A stretch of 64,000 nt of DNA from Terriglobia bacterium (lineage in GTDB: Bacteria; Acidobacteriota; Terriglobia; Acidiferrales; UBA7541): assembly GCA_020072785.1 (NCBI GenBank), contig JAIQGG010000002.1:1364001-1428000 (forward strand). Reading direction: 5' to 3'. Positions 50,911 to 62,264 of this stretch are shown in pieces; the first letter of the stretch is position 1; each line of letters begins with the position of its first letter. The notes beneath the pieces were generated by a model. It ran no database searches and was not told the origin of the DNA. It saw nothing but the letters and a program-made list of their open reading frames with translations. A program made the position numbers and the translations under genes.

Positions 50911-51833
50911 GAAAAGGCGGCCTCGGTCCGGCGTGCCTCGAGCGCTTCCCCGCCCCGCGGCACGAGCCGGTAGCAGAGCAGGACCACCACGACCGCGCAG
51001 GCAAACATCAGCGCCCCGGCGACGGTATGCGTAACCGTGAGAACGATCATGCGCAGCATGGGCTGCGGGGCATCCGCGGTGGTCAGCCGCGACCACCACG
51101 CCGCCAGTCCCAGGATAAACTGCACGCCGAAGATCGAGTGCAGCAGCAGGCGCACACGGGAAATCTCCCGTGAAGCGCCGAAGCGCCGGCGCAGCACAAT
51201 CGCGGTCCAGGTCACTGTCGCCATCACCGCGAAGGCCCCCACGATGTGCGGCCAGATAAGAATGTCCCGGTGGCGGAAGCCCGCGCCGAAAATCACCTGC
51301 ACAAAGATGACGCCGGCATTGAACAGTGCCAGCCTGTGCACCGAGGGTGATCCGCTGTCCGTGAGTTGCCCCTGAGTGGAAATCCACCACCGGCTGGTGA
51401 ACAGGGCGATGCCCACAACGGTGCCGAAAAAGATTTGCGCCAGGCAGGCATGCGCCACGGGCATGCCGTAGTGCAGGTTGAGCTTGACCGTCAAGCCGCC
51501 AAGAATGCCCTGGGCGATGACCGCGCCGAGCGCGGCCAGGCTCAGCCAGCGCAGCCAGCGGCGCTCCTCGGTCCTCCACGTCCAGACCGCGAGAATGATG
51601 GTGAACAAGCCGACCACGGCGGCGATCACGCGGTGGCTGTGCTCGTAGACGATGCCCCCGACCATGGGCGGCGTGAGCGTGCCGTAGGAGAGCGGCCAAT
51701 CCGGAACGGAAAGCGCGGCGTCGTTGGAGGTCACCAGGGCCCCGGCGATCAGCAGCAGAAAGGTGCACACGGCCACGAAGATCGCGTAGCGATGCAAGCC
51801 GGCATGGTATCGGGGCAACATGTGGTTTGCCAC
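50907..51833 (-). CDS. ctaA: haem A synthase (COX15/CtaA)
   Basis: This 308-residue membrane protein has eight helices in two four-helix halves. Haem-ligand histidines are visible in YEHSHRVIAAVVGL, LHYGMPVAHACLAQ, WPHIVGAF and TVTHTVAGALMF. The ALVTSNDAALSVPDWP segment is a family hallmark. It oxidises the methyl group of haem O to make haem A for aa3-type oxidases. ATG at 51,833. Confidence 0.92.
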   Translation of the reverse strand: MANHMLPRYHAGLHRYAIFVAVCTFLLLIAGALVTSNDAALSVPDWPLSYGTLTPPMVGGIVYEHSHRVIAAVVGLFTIILAVWTWRTEERRWLRWLSLAALGAVIAQGILGGLTVKLNLHYGMPVAHACLAQIFFGTVVGIALFTSRWWISTQGQLTDSGSPSVHRLALFNAGVIFVQVIFGAGFRHRDILIWPHIVGAFAVMATVTWTAIVLRRRFGASREISRVRLLLHSIFGVQFILGLAAWWSRLTTADAPQPMLRMIVLTVTHTVAGALMFACAVVVVLLCYRLVPRGGEALEARRTEAAFS

Positions 51834-51898
51834 GGCGGGTCATTATAGCCCAAGGGACGGGGAATGCCAGCCCCTGGCAGCAATTCCCGGCCGGGGGC

Positions 51899-52705
51899 TC
51901 AGTTCCCTCCCGCGGCGGACTGGAAGGTAAAGGAGAGGCTTTTGGCTTCTTTCGCGCCCAGGGTCACCGTCTGGCGCAGGGCGCCGTACTTTTCGTGCCA
52001 GGCCTCGACGGTATAGGTGCCCGCCGGCAGATTCTTGATTTCAAAGCTGCCGTCGGCGCCGCTCACAGCGAAGTAGGGATGCGCAAAGACGGCGACGTAG
52101 CTCTTCATCCACGGGTGGACATTGCACTTCATGGCGATGGCCAGCTCTTCGCGTGCAAAAACTTCTTCAATGTCCGGTGCACCAGGAGCCTGGGAGCGGT
52201 TCCACTCGCGGTTGTTTTTCGCGGCGGAGTGCACGTTATGCAGGGTCTTGTCGGCGTTGCGGACCAGCAGGGCCTGGCCGGTCATGAGCGCGACAACGTG
52301 CGGGCTGTACAGACAGCCCTCCTGGATGATCTCCACGGGCGTCTTCGGCGCCGCGAAAGCGCGGTTGCCCAGACCTTCCTTCACATATACGACCACGTTG
52401 GCCAGGTTGCCACTCCGGTCCGCGACCACTTCCTGGCTGGCGAAGCCCGCCGGATGCGCGGCGGTACAGGCCGGATCCGTGGTCATATTCAAAGAGCGGG
52501 GCTGCGGAATGGGGCCGTCGAGACGCACGCTGCCGCGGATGGAACCGGCCGTGGCCGGATCCACAGGCGCTGCAGCCGGCTGTGCGGCGGCCGCTCCCGG
52601 GGTGTTCTGTTGTGCTGCTTCTTTCTTTTGGCAGCCGGCCAGCATCCATAGGAGCGTCGTCACGCAGGCCAGCGCGGTGCAAAGACGAACGTTCATCCGA
52701 AACAT
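51899..52705 (-). CDS. lipoprotein with cupredoxin-like and regulatory-like domains
   Basis: This protein has 268 residues from the ATG at 52,705 with GGGAGAGA upstream. Lipobox LAGC gives lipidation at about residue 25. An Ala/Pro linker is followed by GSIRGSVRLDGPIPQPRSL, then plastocyanin-like features: TPVEIIQEGCLYSPHVVALMTGQALLVRNADKTLHNVH and AMKCNVHPWMKSYVAVFAHPYFAV, where Cys and His could bind copper. GADGSFEIKNLPAGTYTVEAWHEKYG is a carboxypeptidase-regulatory-like domain. It may carry copper or electrons to the oxidase; this is inference from operon context. Confidence 0.75.
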   Translation of the reverse strand: MFRMNVRLCTALACVTTLLWMLAGCQKKEAAQQNTPGAAAAQPAAAPVDPATAGSIRGSVRLDGPIPQPRSLNMTTDPACTAAHPAGFASQEVVADRSGNLANVVVYVKEGLGNRAFAAPKTPVEIIQEGCLYSPHVVALMTGQALLVRNADKTLHNVHSAAKNNREWNRSQAPGAPDIEEVFAREELAIAMKCNVHPWMKSYVAVFAHPYFAVSGADGSFEIKNLPAGTYTVEAWHEKYGALRQTVTLGAKEAKSLSFTFQSAAGGN

Positions 52706-52748
52706 TCTCTCCCTCTCGTACCAGGTTCCTGCGTGCAAGTACAGCGCC

Positions 52749-53756
52749 TCAGCGCATCCCGCTGGCGTGCAAGACCAGGTCGGCCAGCGCGGCGATAAAG
52801 TGCGGCGAATCGCCGACAGCGGGCATCATGCGGAAGGTGTCGATCCCCGCCTTTTTCGCTTCGGCGCGCGCTTCGATATTGATCTCGTGCAGCGTCTCGA
52901 TGTGCTCGGTTACAAAGGAAATCGGAACGACGAGCATCTCGCGCACGCCTTCGTGCCCCATCCGGTCAATCGTTTCCAGGAGCGAGGGCTGCAGCCATTT
53001 CGCCGGGCCGACCTTGCTCTGATAGCAGAGCAGGTGCGCTTTCGGCCAGCCGGGGTATTGCGCCGCGCCGCCCTCGCACACCAGGCGCACCGTCTCCTGC
53101 ACCTGGTGCGGGTACGGATCGCCATTCTCCACCAGGCTCATGGGCAGGCCATGAGCGCTGAAGAGCAGTTGCACCCGGCCGCTTTCCGGGAATTGCCGCA
53201 ACACGGAGCCGATGCGCTCCACCAGCGCCTTGATGTACAGCGGGTGGTTGTAGAACTGCGCGACGATCTTCTCAGGCGGGCCGCCCTGCGCCAAGCGGGT
53301 CACGCGATGCCACTCCTTCAGGCTGCTCAACGTGGTGGCGTAGGAATAATGCGGATAGAGCGGGAGGAGCACGATCTGATCGAGCGGACCGGCCTGGCGC
53401 AGCGTCTCCACCGCCTCTTCCGTGAGCGGATGCCAGTAGCGCATGGCGATCACCGCGACGGGATCCATGTGCGGAGCAAGGGCCGCGACCAGAGCGTCGC
53501 GCTGGCGCTCGGTGAGCTCGCGGATCGGCGAGCGCCCGCCGATCTGTGCGTAGCGCCCGGCCACCGGCTTGGAGCGCCGCGAGGCGATGAGCCGGGCCAG
53601 CGGCCCGCGCAGGAAATTCAGCGGGCCGAGCGGGATGATGTCCGGATCGAGGAAAAGATTCAGCAGAAACGGCTGAACGGACTCCAGCGAATCCGGCCCG
53701 CCGAGCTGAAACAGGACAATCCCCACGCGTTTCTTCCCCGCCACGCTATCTCCCAC
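52749..53756 (-). CDS. hemH: ferrochelatase
   Basis: This 335-residue enzyme inserts Fe2+ into protoporphyrin or coproporphyrin. VGIVLFQLGGPDS starts the fold. RPLARLIASRR, MRYWHPLTEEAVETLRQAG, LLFSAHGLPMSLVENGDPY (catalytic His) and LCYQSKVGPAKWLQPS with MLVVPISFVTEHIETLHEINIEAR complete it. Starts are GTG 53,756 or a later GTG. It overlaps ccmD-like by 11 bases, linking haem completion to haem export. Confidence 0.92.
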   Translation of the reverse strand: MGDSVAGKKRVGIVLFQLGGPDSLESVQPFLLNLFLDPDIIPLGPLNFLRGPLARLIASRRSKPVAGRYAQIGGRSPIRELTERQRDALVAALAPHMDPVAVIAMRYWHPLTEEAVETLRQAGPLDQIVLLPLYPHYSYATTLSSLKEWHRVTRLAQGGPPEKIVAQFYNHPLYIKALVERIGSVLRQFPESGRVQLLFSAHGLPMSLVENGDPYPHQVQETVRLVCEGGAAQYPGWPKAHLLCYQSKVGPAKWLQPSLLETIDRMGHEGVREMLVVPISFVTEHIETLHEINIEARAEAKKAGIDTFRMMPAVGDSPHFIAALADLVLHASGMR

Positions 53757-53889
53757 TTTTCAGCGAACTCTTTAACCGCTCCAGGTCCTCGCGCAGCGCC
53801 GACACGCGCCGCCCCACCGTCAGGTAATAGCCGAAGAAGATGGCCCAGCCGATCAGATACGCCGCGAACACACTGTCGAGATTTTTCAC
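53746..53889 (-). CDS. ccmD: small CcmD-like protein, 47 residues
   Basis: A GTG at 53,889 overlaps the ccmC stop (GTGA). It has one membrane helix (VFAAYLIGWAIFFGYYLTVG) and then a charged tail RRVSALREDLERLKSSLKSGR. Size, topology and position after ccmC fit CcmD, which helps release holo-CcmE from the CcmABC complex. It is missed by size cut-offs. Confidence 0.75.
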   Translation of the reverse strand: MKNLDSVFAAYLIGWAIFFGYYLTVGRRVSALREDLERLKSSLKSGR

Positions 53890-54560
53890 GCTGCCTCCCC
53901 TTCCCGCCGTAGCACGTCCACTTGCGCGCGCAGGGCTTCCAGTTCATACCGTTCCCGCACCAGAAAGATCATCAGGCTAACCAGGGCGATGAAGGAGATC
54001 AGCAGGACCCGCTTCATCTCCGGCGCCAAGCCCGTCCCCGGTCCGCCCATCAACACCGGCTGCGGGTGCTGCGTCCGCCACCAGCGGATGGACATGTGCA
54101 CCAGGGGCACGTCAAGAAAAGCGAAAATGCCGTAAACCGCGCTCAGCAGCGCGCGGCGATGCGGGTCCTCCACCAGGGTGCGCAGCAGCAGGTAGGAGAC
54201 GTACAGCAGCCAGAGGACGAACGTGGAGGTGAGCCGCGCGTCCCAAGTCCACCAGATGCCCCACACCGGGTGCGCCCAGATCGGACCGGTGATCAGCACC
54301 ACGGAGATAAACGCCAGGCCCACTTCCGCCGCGGAAACGCCCAACCAATCCCAGCGTTCCTGGCGCCGGAAGACATAGAGCAGATTGGCCACGAAAGTGA
54401 TGAGAAAGGCGCAGAAGGCCACGACCGCGCTGGGCATGTGCAGATAGAAGATGCGCTGGATATCGCCCATGGTGCGCTCCGTGGGCGCGACGAACAGCGA
54501 AGCGTAGGCCGCAATGCCGAGCAGTACTACTACCAGGAACGCCGCGAATGCTTTCTTCAT
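53886..54560 (-). CDS. ccmC: haem exporter subunit CcmC
   Basis: This 224-residue protein has six helices and the tryptophan-rich motif WGIWWTWDARLTS, with flanking histidines in FYLHMPSAVV and VPLVHMSIRWW that hold haem. It loads haem onto CcmE. ATG at 54,560, 42 bases after ccmB. Confidence 0.93.
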   Translation of the reverse strand: MKKAFAAFLVVVLLGIAAYASLFVAPTERTMGDIQRIFYLHMPSAVVAFCAFLITFVANLLYVFRRQERWDWLGVSAAEVGLAFISVVLITGPIWAHPVWGIWWTWDARLTSTFVLWLLYVSYLLLRTLVEDPHRRALLSAVYGIFAFLDVPLVHMSIRWWRTQHPQPVLMGGPGTGLAPEMKRVLLISFIALVSLMIFLVRERYELEALRAQVDVLRREGEAA

Positions 54561-54602
54561 GGTCTGTCGCTCCTTTCGCCTTGCGTATTTTCCGGCATCG
54601 AA

Positions 54603-55277
54603 TCACTCCTCCAGCAGATATTCCCCGAAAAGCCACAACGCCGTCAAAAAGACGATGTCAAACGCCGCGAGAAATCCCACCCAGTCCAGGCGCAGCGCCG
54701 GCGCTTCGGCCAGCAATGCCGCGGTGGCTTCCGTGCTGGCGATGAGCACGGGCGTGAGGAGCGGCAGCAGCAGCAGCGGAAGCAGCAGTTCGCGCATGCG
54801 CGCCTGCGCGGAAATGGCGGCCACCGCCGTGCCGGTTACGCAAATGCCCGCGCTGCCCGCAAAAAGCACCAACAGCAGCGAGGGAAAGACTTTGAGGATC
54901 GGCACGTTATAGAGCACCGAGAAGATGGGGAGCATGAGCAGCTCCGTCAGCAGCAGGAAGATCGTATTCGCCGCCAGCTTGGCGAGAAAGATGGCGAACG
55001 GATCGGGGGCGGACATGCGCAGAGCGCTCAGCGTGTCGTTCATCTGTTCGCGCAGGAAACACGGCTGGAGCATGAGCGAAGCCGCGAAGAGAAACGCTAT
55101 CCACAGCAGTCCCGGGCCGAAGCGCCGCGATTCAGAGGACGTGGGATCGAAGGTAAAACTGAACAGGACCACGACCAGCAGGATGAAGACAACGGTGGTG
55201 GTAATGAGCTCGCGCGAGCGCAGCTCAGTGCGCAGTTCTTTGCCCAGCAGAATGCCCGTTGTATGCAGCAGCGCCAT
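54603..55277 (-). CDS. ccmB: haem exporter permease CcmB
   Basis: This 224-residue protein has six membrane helices (LITTTVVFILLVVVLFSFTF near the start, then PGLLWIAFLFAASLMLQPCFLREQ). It is the permease of the CcmABCD complex and starts 5 bases after ccmA. The family phrase LLPLLLLPLLTPVLIASTEAT is present. Confidence 0.9.
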   Translation of the reverse strand: MALLHTTGILLGKELRTELRSRELITTTVVFILLVVVLFSFTFDPTSSESRRFGPGLLWIAFLFAASLMLQPCFLREQMNDTLSALRMSAPDPFAIFLAKLAANTIFLLLTELLMLPIFSVLYNVPILKVFPSLLLVLFAGSAGICVTGTAVAAISAQARMRELLLPLLLLPLLTPVLIASTEATAALLAEAPALRLDWVGFLAAFDIVFLTALWLFGEYLLEE

Positions 55278-55282
55278 GGCCC

Positions 55283-56044
55283 TCAGGACTCCGTCACGCG
55301 CAGTACCGCCTCGATCGGCTCGCCCGATGCCGAATCCGCGGCCACCGCGCCGGCCTGCAGGCGGATGGCACGCGTGGCTACGGCGGCCAACTCGGCCTGG
55401 CCGTGCAGGCTCATCACAATGGTGCAGCCGGTGTCGCGCAACCGGGCCAGCGTGGCCGCGAGCCAGATGACGCCAGGAGCGTCGAGACCCGTCCCGGGCT
55501 CGTCAAAGAGAAGCAGCGAGGGCCGGTGCAGCAGGGCGCGCGCGATGGTCAGGCGCTGGCGCATGCCGCGGGAAAAGGTGCGCACCAGCGAGGTGCGGCG
55601 TTCGGCCAGGCCCACTTCGGCGAGCAGCGCGCTGACGCGTTCCGCGGCTCCGGGGATTCCCTGCAGGTTCGCGAAAAGAAAAAGATTTTCTTCGGCCGAG
55701 AGCTCGTCATAGAGCATCGTCTGGTGGGCCACGAAACCGATGTGCGCACGGCTCTCCGCGGCGGTGTGTTCTCCCTGGCCGATGTGCAATGCGCCGGCGG
55801 TGGGACGCGTGAGACCGGCGGCCAGGCGCAGCAACGTGGTCTTCCCCGAGCCGTTATGTCCGGCGAGGGCCACGGCTTCGCCGGGAAAGACTTCCAGGTT
55901 CAGCCGGCGCAGGGCCACGAAATTACCAAAGCGTTTTTCCAGATTGCTGCAACGCAGCCCGAGAGGGGAGACGGCGGCAGTCACGCGGCTTCCTCGATGT
56001 GCAGTTTGCGAATTGGGCGGAGGCGGCTCTTCTCCACGTCTCAC
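55283..56044 (-). CDS. ccmA: haem exporter ATP-binding protein CcmA
   Basis: This 253-residue ABC ATPase has Walker A GHNGSGKTT, signature FSRGMRQRLTIARALL, Walker B LLLFDEPGTGLD and H-loop MSLHG. It drives release of haem-bound CcmE from CcmC. The GTG at 56,044 overlaps the upstream stop; a start nearer residue 21 is possible because the ABC fold begins at about residue 30. Confidence 0.9.
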   Translation of the reverse strand: MRRGEEPPPPNSQTAHRGSRVTAAVSPLGLRCSNLEKRFGNFVALRRLNLEVFPGEAVALAGHNGSGKTTLLRLAAGLTRPTAGALHIGQGEHTAAESRAHIGFVAHQTMLYDELSAEENLFLFANLQGIPGAAERVSALLAEVGLAERRTSLVRTFSRGMRQRLTIARALLHRPSLLLFDEPGTGLDAPGVIWLAATLARLRDTGCTIVMSLHGQAELAAVATRAIRLQAGAVAADSASGEPIEAVLRVTES

Positions 56045-57327
56045 CCGCGGACAATGTCGCGCAGGATTTTTTCGGTTCGCGCGCGTTCCCGAGCGTACTC
56101 TTCCTCGGAGATCGTGCCGGCCTGGCGGCGCAATTCCAGGCGGAACAGGCTGTCCTTCAGCGCTTCGAGATTGGTCGCCACGCTGGAGTGCACCTCGGCC
56201 ACGCTCGTGGCTGCAGGGGCTTCGGCAGGAACCGCCTGCGCGAGGCGTGCTTCCTTGGCGCGTTTTTTACCGCGCGCGGGCTCTCCCTCCGCGAACTCCA
56301 CGGGCATTCCCGCGGGCACCGGTTTGCGCACCAGGAAAATTGCGCCCAGCCCGAAGAGTGCCGCGAAGCCGGCGACCAACGGCCATTTCAGCACGTCCAG
56401 TCTCCCGGGGATCATCTGCACGGGCACGTTGCCGTCCGGCGCTGCACCGGGCATGCCAGACTCCTGGCCGCCACCCGCGGGGGCAGGCGGCGCCGAACTT
56501 ACGCCGGATACCGCGATTTCCATCGCCTTGCCCGGCGCCAAGGTGTCGCCCGTGTACACGTTCATTCCCTGTTCGCTACCCGCGGCCTGCAATCCTTCGG
56601 CGCGCACCTCCACCCCCGGCGGCGCGACCAGCAACAGGCGGTCCCCTGGATATACGGCGGGCAGCCGCACGGTGGCGCGATTGTCCGCATACGGCAGCTG
56701 ATAAGAGAGCCGCACCCCGTTCTCGCCGGGGCGGAAGGCATAGGCGATGGCGTACTTATTCTTGCCGCGGTCGATGGTGGCCTGCACCACGGGCATGGCC
56801 GAAGGGCCCCACGCGGAGATCTGCTGCAGCTCGGCCTTTTCCGGGAGCTGCACCTCGAAGCTGCCGTCGGCGCGGAAGTAGGCTTGTGGCGGCTTGGAAT
56901 TGTTCTGCACGGTGTACTCTTCACCGACCAGCAGGGAGGCCCCGTTGGGCTGGAAGATCACCACGCGCGTGGGGTAGCTGAGCGTCTTGGCGTCGCGGGT
57001 GGGTTCGAAGACTTCGACCTCGACGACATTGCGGCCCGGGGGCACGGCCTGGTGAAAGTACACGCCGCGATAGACGGCGCGGACCAGCATGGGCTGCACG
57101 CCGACCGACGGATGGTCGAAGGTAAACGCTCCCTGCGCGTCGCTCTTGGTGTGCGCAACCTCTTCCATGCCGCCCTGCAACTGCAGCAGCAGAACTTCCA
57201 CGCCGGCGCCCGGGGCGCCGGTGGTGGCGTTCTTCACCGTGCCACGCAGCGTGGCGGCCCGCGCCGCACCCGCGCACAGAAAACAAAAAATGGCCGCGCT
57301 GCAGACCAGAAAGCCGCGGAGCTTCAC
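56041..57327 (-). CDS. exported membrane protein in the ccm operon, unknown
   Basis: This 428-residue protein has a signal peptide (MKLRGFLVCSAAIFCFLCAGAARA). A carboxypeptidase-regulatory-like domain (ATLRGTVKNATTGAPGAGVEVLLL, then GAFTFDHPSVGVQPMLVRAVYRGVYFHQAVPPG) and a second beta domain (about 130-255) follow. A transmembrane helix (LVAGFAALFGLGAIFLV) and a C-terminal short helical motif of SHOCT type (LEALKDSLFRLELRRQAGTISEEEYARER) complete it. It is tightly linked: 4-base overlaps on both sides. It may be an assembly factor peculiar to this lineage. Confidence 0.75.
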   Translation of the reverse strand: MKLRGFLVCSAAIFCFLCAGAARAATLRGTVKNATTGAPGAGVEVLLLQLQGGMEEVAHTKSDAQGAFTFDHPSVGVQPMLVRAVYRGVYFHQAVPPGRNVVEVEVFEPTRDAKTLSYPTRVVIFQPNGASLLVGEEYTVQNNSKPPQAYFRADGSFEVQLPEKAELQQISAWGPSAMPVVQATIDRGKNKYAIAYAFRPGENGVRLSYQLPYADNRATVRLPAVYPGDRLLLVAPPGVEVRAEGLQAAGSEQGMNVYTGDTLAPGKAMEIAVSGVSSAPPAPAGGGQESGMPGAAPDGNVPVQMIPGRLDVLKWPLVAGFAALFGLGAIFLVRKPVPAGMPVEFAEGEPARGKKRAKEARLAQAVPAEAPAATSVAEVHSSVATNLEALKDSLFRLELRRQAGTISEEEYARERARTEKILRDIVRG

Positions 57328-57710
57328 TGCGCACCCCGCCCGGCGGGCGCGCGGCGCGGCCGCGATCCAGGGCTGCGCGTCAGGTCCTGCGCCGTCTCTT
57401 CATCAATCTCCGCGAGCACCAGCGCGGCTTCATTCTCGAGCGCCGTTTTCATGCCTTCGAAGTCCCCTTCCGCGTATTTTCCGGCGCGGTATTCGAATTT
57501 CAAGTCGCGCAGATTGTCGTAGATGGCGTCGCGACGCTCGAGCAGTTGGTCCAGACGCGAGCGCAGCGGCGTGAAATCAGAGGGCTCGTAGCTCACCCAG
57601 AAGATAAAAAGCAGCATGGCCGTAGCCAGCGCCAGGCACGCCAGGAGTACGGCGGTGTCCGCGCCGGCCAGGGATGCTGTGGTCACTTGCACGAAACCCA
57701 GGGGCGCCAT
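57324..57710 (-). CDS. CcmI-like protein
   Basis: This 128-residue protein has one N-terminal helix (VLLACLALATAMLLFIFWVSY) followed by a coiled region (LRSRLDQLLERRDAIYDNLRDLKFEYRAGKYAEGDFEGMKTALENEAALVLAEIDE). This is the N-terminal half of CcmI/CycH, which helps present apocytochrome. The TPR half is missing. It is 3 bases after ccmH. Confidence 0.7.
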   Translation of the reverse strand: MAPLGFVQVTTASLAGADTAVLLACLALATAMLLFIFWVSYEPSDFTPLRSRLDQLLERRDAIYDNLRDLKFEYRAGKYAEGDFEGMKTALENEAALVLAEIDEETAQDLTRSPGSRPRRAPAGRGAQ

Positions 57711-57713
57711 GCG

Positions 57714-58200
57714 TTAATCCTCCGTTTCCCGGTCGGCACGCTGCCGCGCGCGCTCAAGCAGTTCGGGCGCAACGGCCTTCCCGCCGGCGGCTCCCGCGGG
57801 AACCGCGACCGGCCGCAGCCGCCAACGGCGAATGACCACGATCACCAGCGCCAGGCCCAGCCCCAGCGTGACGCCGGGAATAAACCAGGCCACGCGGCTG
57901 AAACCCTTCTTCGGCGGCTCCGCAAAAACGGCGGTGCCGAACTCCTGCACGAACGTTTGGATGATCAGGTCGTCGGAATCGCCGCGCGCGATTTGCTGGT
58001 CCAGTTTTTTCAGCATCGAGGCGGAAACCGTGCAGCCCACGTGGTTGCACTGCGTCAGGATCTGGCTGCACCCGCACATGCACAAAAACTTGCCCCCCAC
58101 CTGCTTGGCGCGGTCGCTCTGCTGCGCCCCAGCGGGAAGAACAAGCAGCGGCACGGCCGCCGCCGCGCACAACGCCGCAATCAGGAGCGGGATGCGGAGT

Positions 58201-58208
<8 letters not shown>
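57714..58208 (-). CDS. ccmH: cytochrome c maturation thiol protein CcmH
   Basis: This 164-residue protein has a signal peptide and a C-terminal membrane helix. In place of the usual LRCxxCQ motif it has FLCMCGCSQILTQCNHVGC, five cysteines instead of two. CcmH normally reduces the apocytochrome CxxCH disulfide. The extra cysteines suggest different chemistry or a lineage-specific variant. It overlaps the ccmF stop by 8 bases. Confidence 0.85.
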
Positions 58209-60261
<2,053 letters not shown>

Positions 60262-60297
60262 GAGTCACCCCGACCTGTCCAGTTCCGGACCGCCAGC

Positions 60298-60729
60298 TTA
60301 CATACTGCTCGAGCCCGCCTTGGAGGGAGCCCCGCCGGAGCCCGGCGCCGCCTCATACTTGGAGGCGCATTTGGCCTGAACGCGCTCTGCGACGAAACGC
60401 CCATCGGGAGCGGGCCTTCCTTCAACGAGCGCCTGGGAATTGTCGACAAACGTGTCCGGTAAAGGATCGCTGCCGACATAGCTGACCGCCATCGCCTTCC
60501 CTTCCCCGTCCAGGACAAAATCGACGCGGCCCGAGAGCTTACGGATCGAGCCGGGCGCCACGGTACCGCCGACGCGCATGCGTTGCGTGCGCGCCGATCC
60601 CTGGAGGGTCTGCAACTCTGCGATGGTGTGGTAGTAGGTCTTGCTCTCGCGGGCACCCAGCCAGCCAAGCCAGCCGAGGGATACGACGATGATCCCGATG
60701 CCGACGCCGAACTTCGCTCGATTCTGCAT
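60298..60729 (-). CDS. ccmE: haem chaperone CcmE, Cys-type
   Basis: This 143-residue protein has an N-terminal anchor (FGVGIGIIVVSLGWLGWLG) and an OB-fold (RMRVGGTVAPGSIRK, VDFVLDGEGKAMAVSYVG, LVEGRPAPDGRFVAERVQAKCASKY). The haem-binding His of the usual HxxxY motif is replaced by Cys, giving CASKY (CxxxY). Such CcmE variants are known. The first gene of the operon; the promoter should lie upstream of 60,730. Confidence 0.9.
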   Translation of the reverse strand: MQNRAKFGVGIGIIVVSLGWLGWLGARESKTYYHTIAELQTLQGSARTQRMRVGGTVAPGSIRKLSGRVDFVLDGEGKAMAVSYVGSDPLPDTFVDNSQALVEGRPAPDGRFVAERVQAKCASKYEAAPGSGGAPSKAGSSSM

Positions 60730-60805
60730 GAGAGAACTCCTCGCGTCTTCTAACTACGAGACTATCCTACCACATACAGTCGAAGGCTTGTCCAGCCCAG
60801 GCCGT

Positions 60806-61426
60806 TTAGCGTGTCCCACTGGTGTTCTCCGCCAACTCTTCCCGCAGCCGGGTGATGGCCGCTGCGGGGTCCGCGGCATCCAGCGCGAAGGCTTTGCCGT
60901 CATCCAACAGCAATGCCGCGCCCAGTTCGCCCGCCGCAAAGCGCGCCAGCAGGGCATCCAGGCTCTGCGCGATCACGGCAATCCGCTTGGGGCGCAACGA
61001 ACGCCGTATCCGGGCCAGCACCAGGGGCAACTGGTTCTCCATCGCGGCCCTGCCCGCTTCGTCGCTTACTCCGCTGGGGCATTCGAGTACATGTGCCAGG
61101 AAATAGCCGCGATGCTGGAATTCCGTGAGGGCCGCGGCGCGGCCGCTGGCCTGGCCCTGAGCCATGGCCAGCAAACCGGTGGCCGAAAGAAGATGACGCC
61201 CCTCGCCGTTCAGCGCGCCCGCCGTCGCCTCCTGCGCATTGTCCCCCGCGCCTGCATACAGATAGTCACCCGCCGCCGCCGGCGAAGCCGCGCCGAGAAA
61301 AAGCACCCCGATATGCACCGGGCGGAAGCGCGTGGCCCATTCCAGCCGCCACAATCGCGCCGCCAGATGTTCCGGGGAGGCCGGCTGGCCGCAACCGTCG
61401 CAAAGCAATGTTTTCAGAGAATTCAT
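60806..61426 (-). CDS. conserved hypothetical protein with CxxC start
   Basis: This protein has 206 residues from the ATG at 61,426 (GGAG upstream). It begins MNSLKTLLCDGCGQPASPEHLAARLWRLEWATRFRPVHIGVLFLG. CxxC, then the phrase RPVHIGVLFLGAAS, suggests a uracil-DNA-glycosylase-like alpha/beta fold. I cannot confirm this. There are no membrane segments. It is not clearly linked to the ccm operon, being 76 bases upstream of ccmE on the same strand. Confidence 0.6.
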   Translation of the reverse strand: MNSLKTLLCDGCGQPASPEHLAARLWRLEWATRFRPVHIGVLFLGAASPAAAGDYLYAGAGDNAQEATAGALNGEGRHLLSATGLLAMAQGQASGRAAALTEFQHRGYFLAHVLECPSGVSDEAGRAAMENQLPLVLARIRRSLRPKRIAVIAQSLDALLARFAAGELGAALLLDDGKAFALDAADPAAAITRLREELAENTSGTR

Positions 61427-61594
61427 GCAGGAACTCCATCGTAATGGAAGGCCGCGGCAGACGCAACGCGGACGGGGAATCCACACAGCCACGGGAATTT
61501 CGTCGCGGAACCCGGGAGGTAGCAGACCAACAAAAAGGCGCGCGCTGGGGGCGGGCGCCGAAATCAGACGAAAGTTCCGGCCAAACGCGCAGGC

Positions 61595-61915
61595 TCAGCG
61601 GGAAACCGGCTCATCCGCGGGGAGCTTCGCGCGCAAGCACCACTTCAGCTCCTGGCTCAGCTCGGTGATCTCCATTCCGGGCATGACGATGAATTTGCAG
61701 CTCAGCATTTCGCGCGGCTCATCCTCGTCCGGGAGCTGGCAGGTAACCCGGCAGAACTGGCAATCCTGATTCCAGCAGAACCGCCCGTAAGGAATCGTCT
61801 CCGGGCTGATGTACTGGAAGCAGCGCAGGACGGAGTTGCGTTCGGGAACCTGAAACTTTTTTCCCAGGATGGTAATTTCAACTAATTTTTCGTATGGACG
61901 GAATGGATCCGACAT
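61595..61915 (-). CDS. small iron-sulfur-type protein
   Basis: This protein has 106 residues from the ATG at 61,915. VEITILGKKFQVPERNSVLRCFQYI resembles the start of 2Fe-2S ferredoxin domains. Four cysteines follow in GRFCWNQDCQFCRVTCQ, and one more at LSCKFIVMPGM. The spacing is not the plant-type ferredoxin pattern, so the cluster type is uncertain. Ends in an amphipathic helix (ITELSQELKWCLRAKL). Confidence 0.6.
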   Translation of the reverse strand: MSDPFRPYEKLVEITILGKKFQVPERNSVLRCFQYISPETIPYGRFCWNQDCQFCRVTCQLPDEDEPREMLSCKFIVMPGMEITELSQELKWCLRAKLPADEPVSR

Positions 61916-62264
61916 GACGATGAGGCCCCTCTCCGAACCGGCTCGCGGGTATGCTGCTGCAGCCCTCGCGCCGCTTGCGATCCCCCCGGACCGGCGGAAT
62001 GATTGCTTTCTGCGCTGCCAGATAAGCGTAAGCCCCCTTCGCAGCGCAGACAACTTTCCTCACGGGCACCGTTGCCTATCAGCCACGGGGGCTGGTTCGC
62101 GCCGGTCCACCGCAACACGCTGCGAGCCAGCACGGGCGTGGTCTCCGCTCCCGGCTTTTTGCTCGTGCAAGATGTAATCGAAAACCGTACACTATCGTCC
62201 TGGAATTGACAGACAGCGTGGAAGGCCGGCGGGCCTATCCAGGAAGCGGCGAGGATACGGAGAC
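61916..62264. other. divergent gap without a gene
   Basis: This is about 350 bases between two divergent genes. A TACACT hexamer near 62,188 may be the -10 of the cytochrome c gene. No RNA gene, repeat or ORF with a ribosome site was found. Confidence 0.4.
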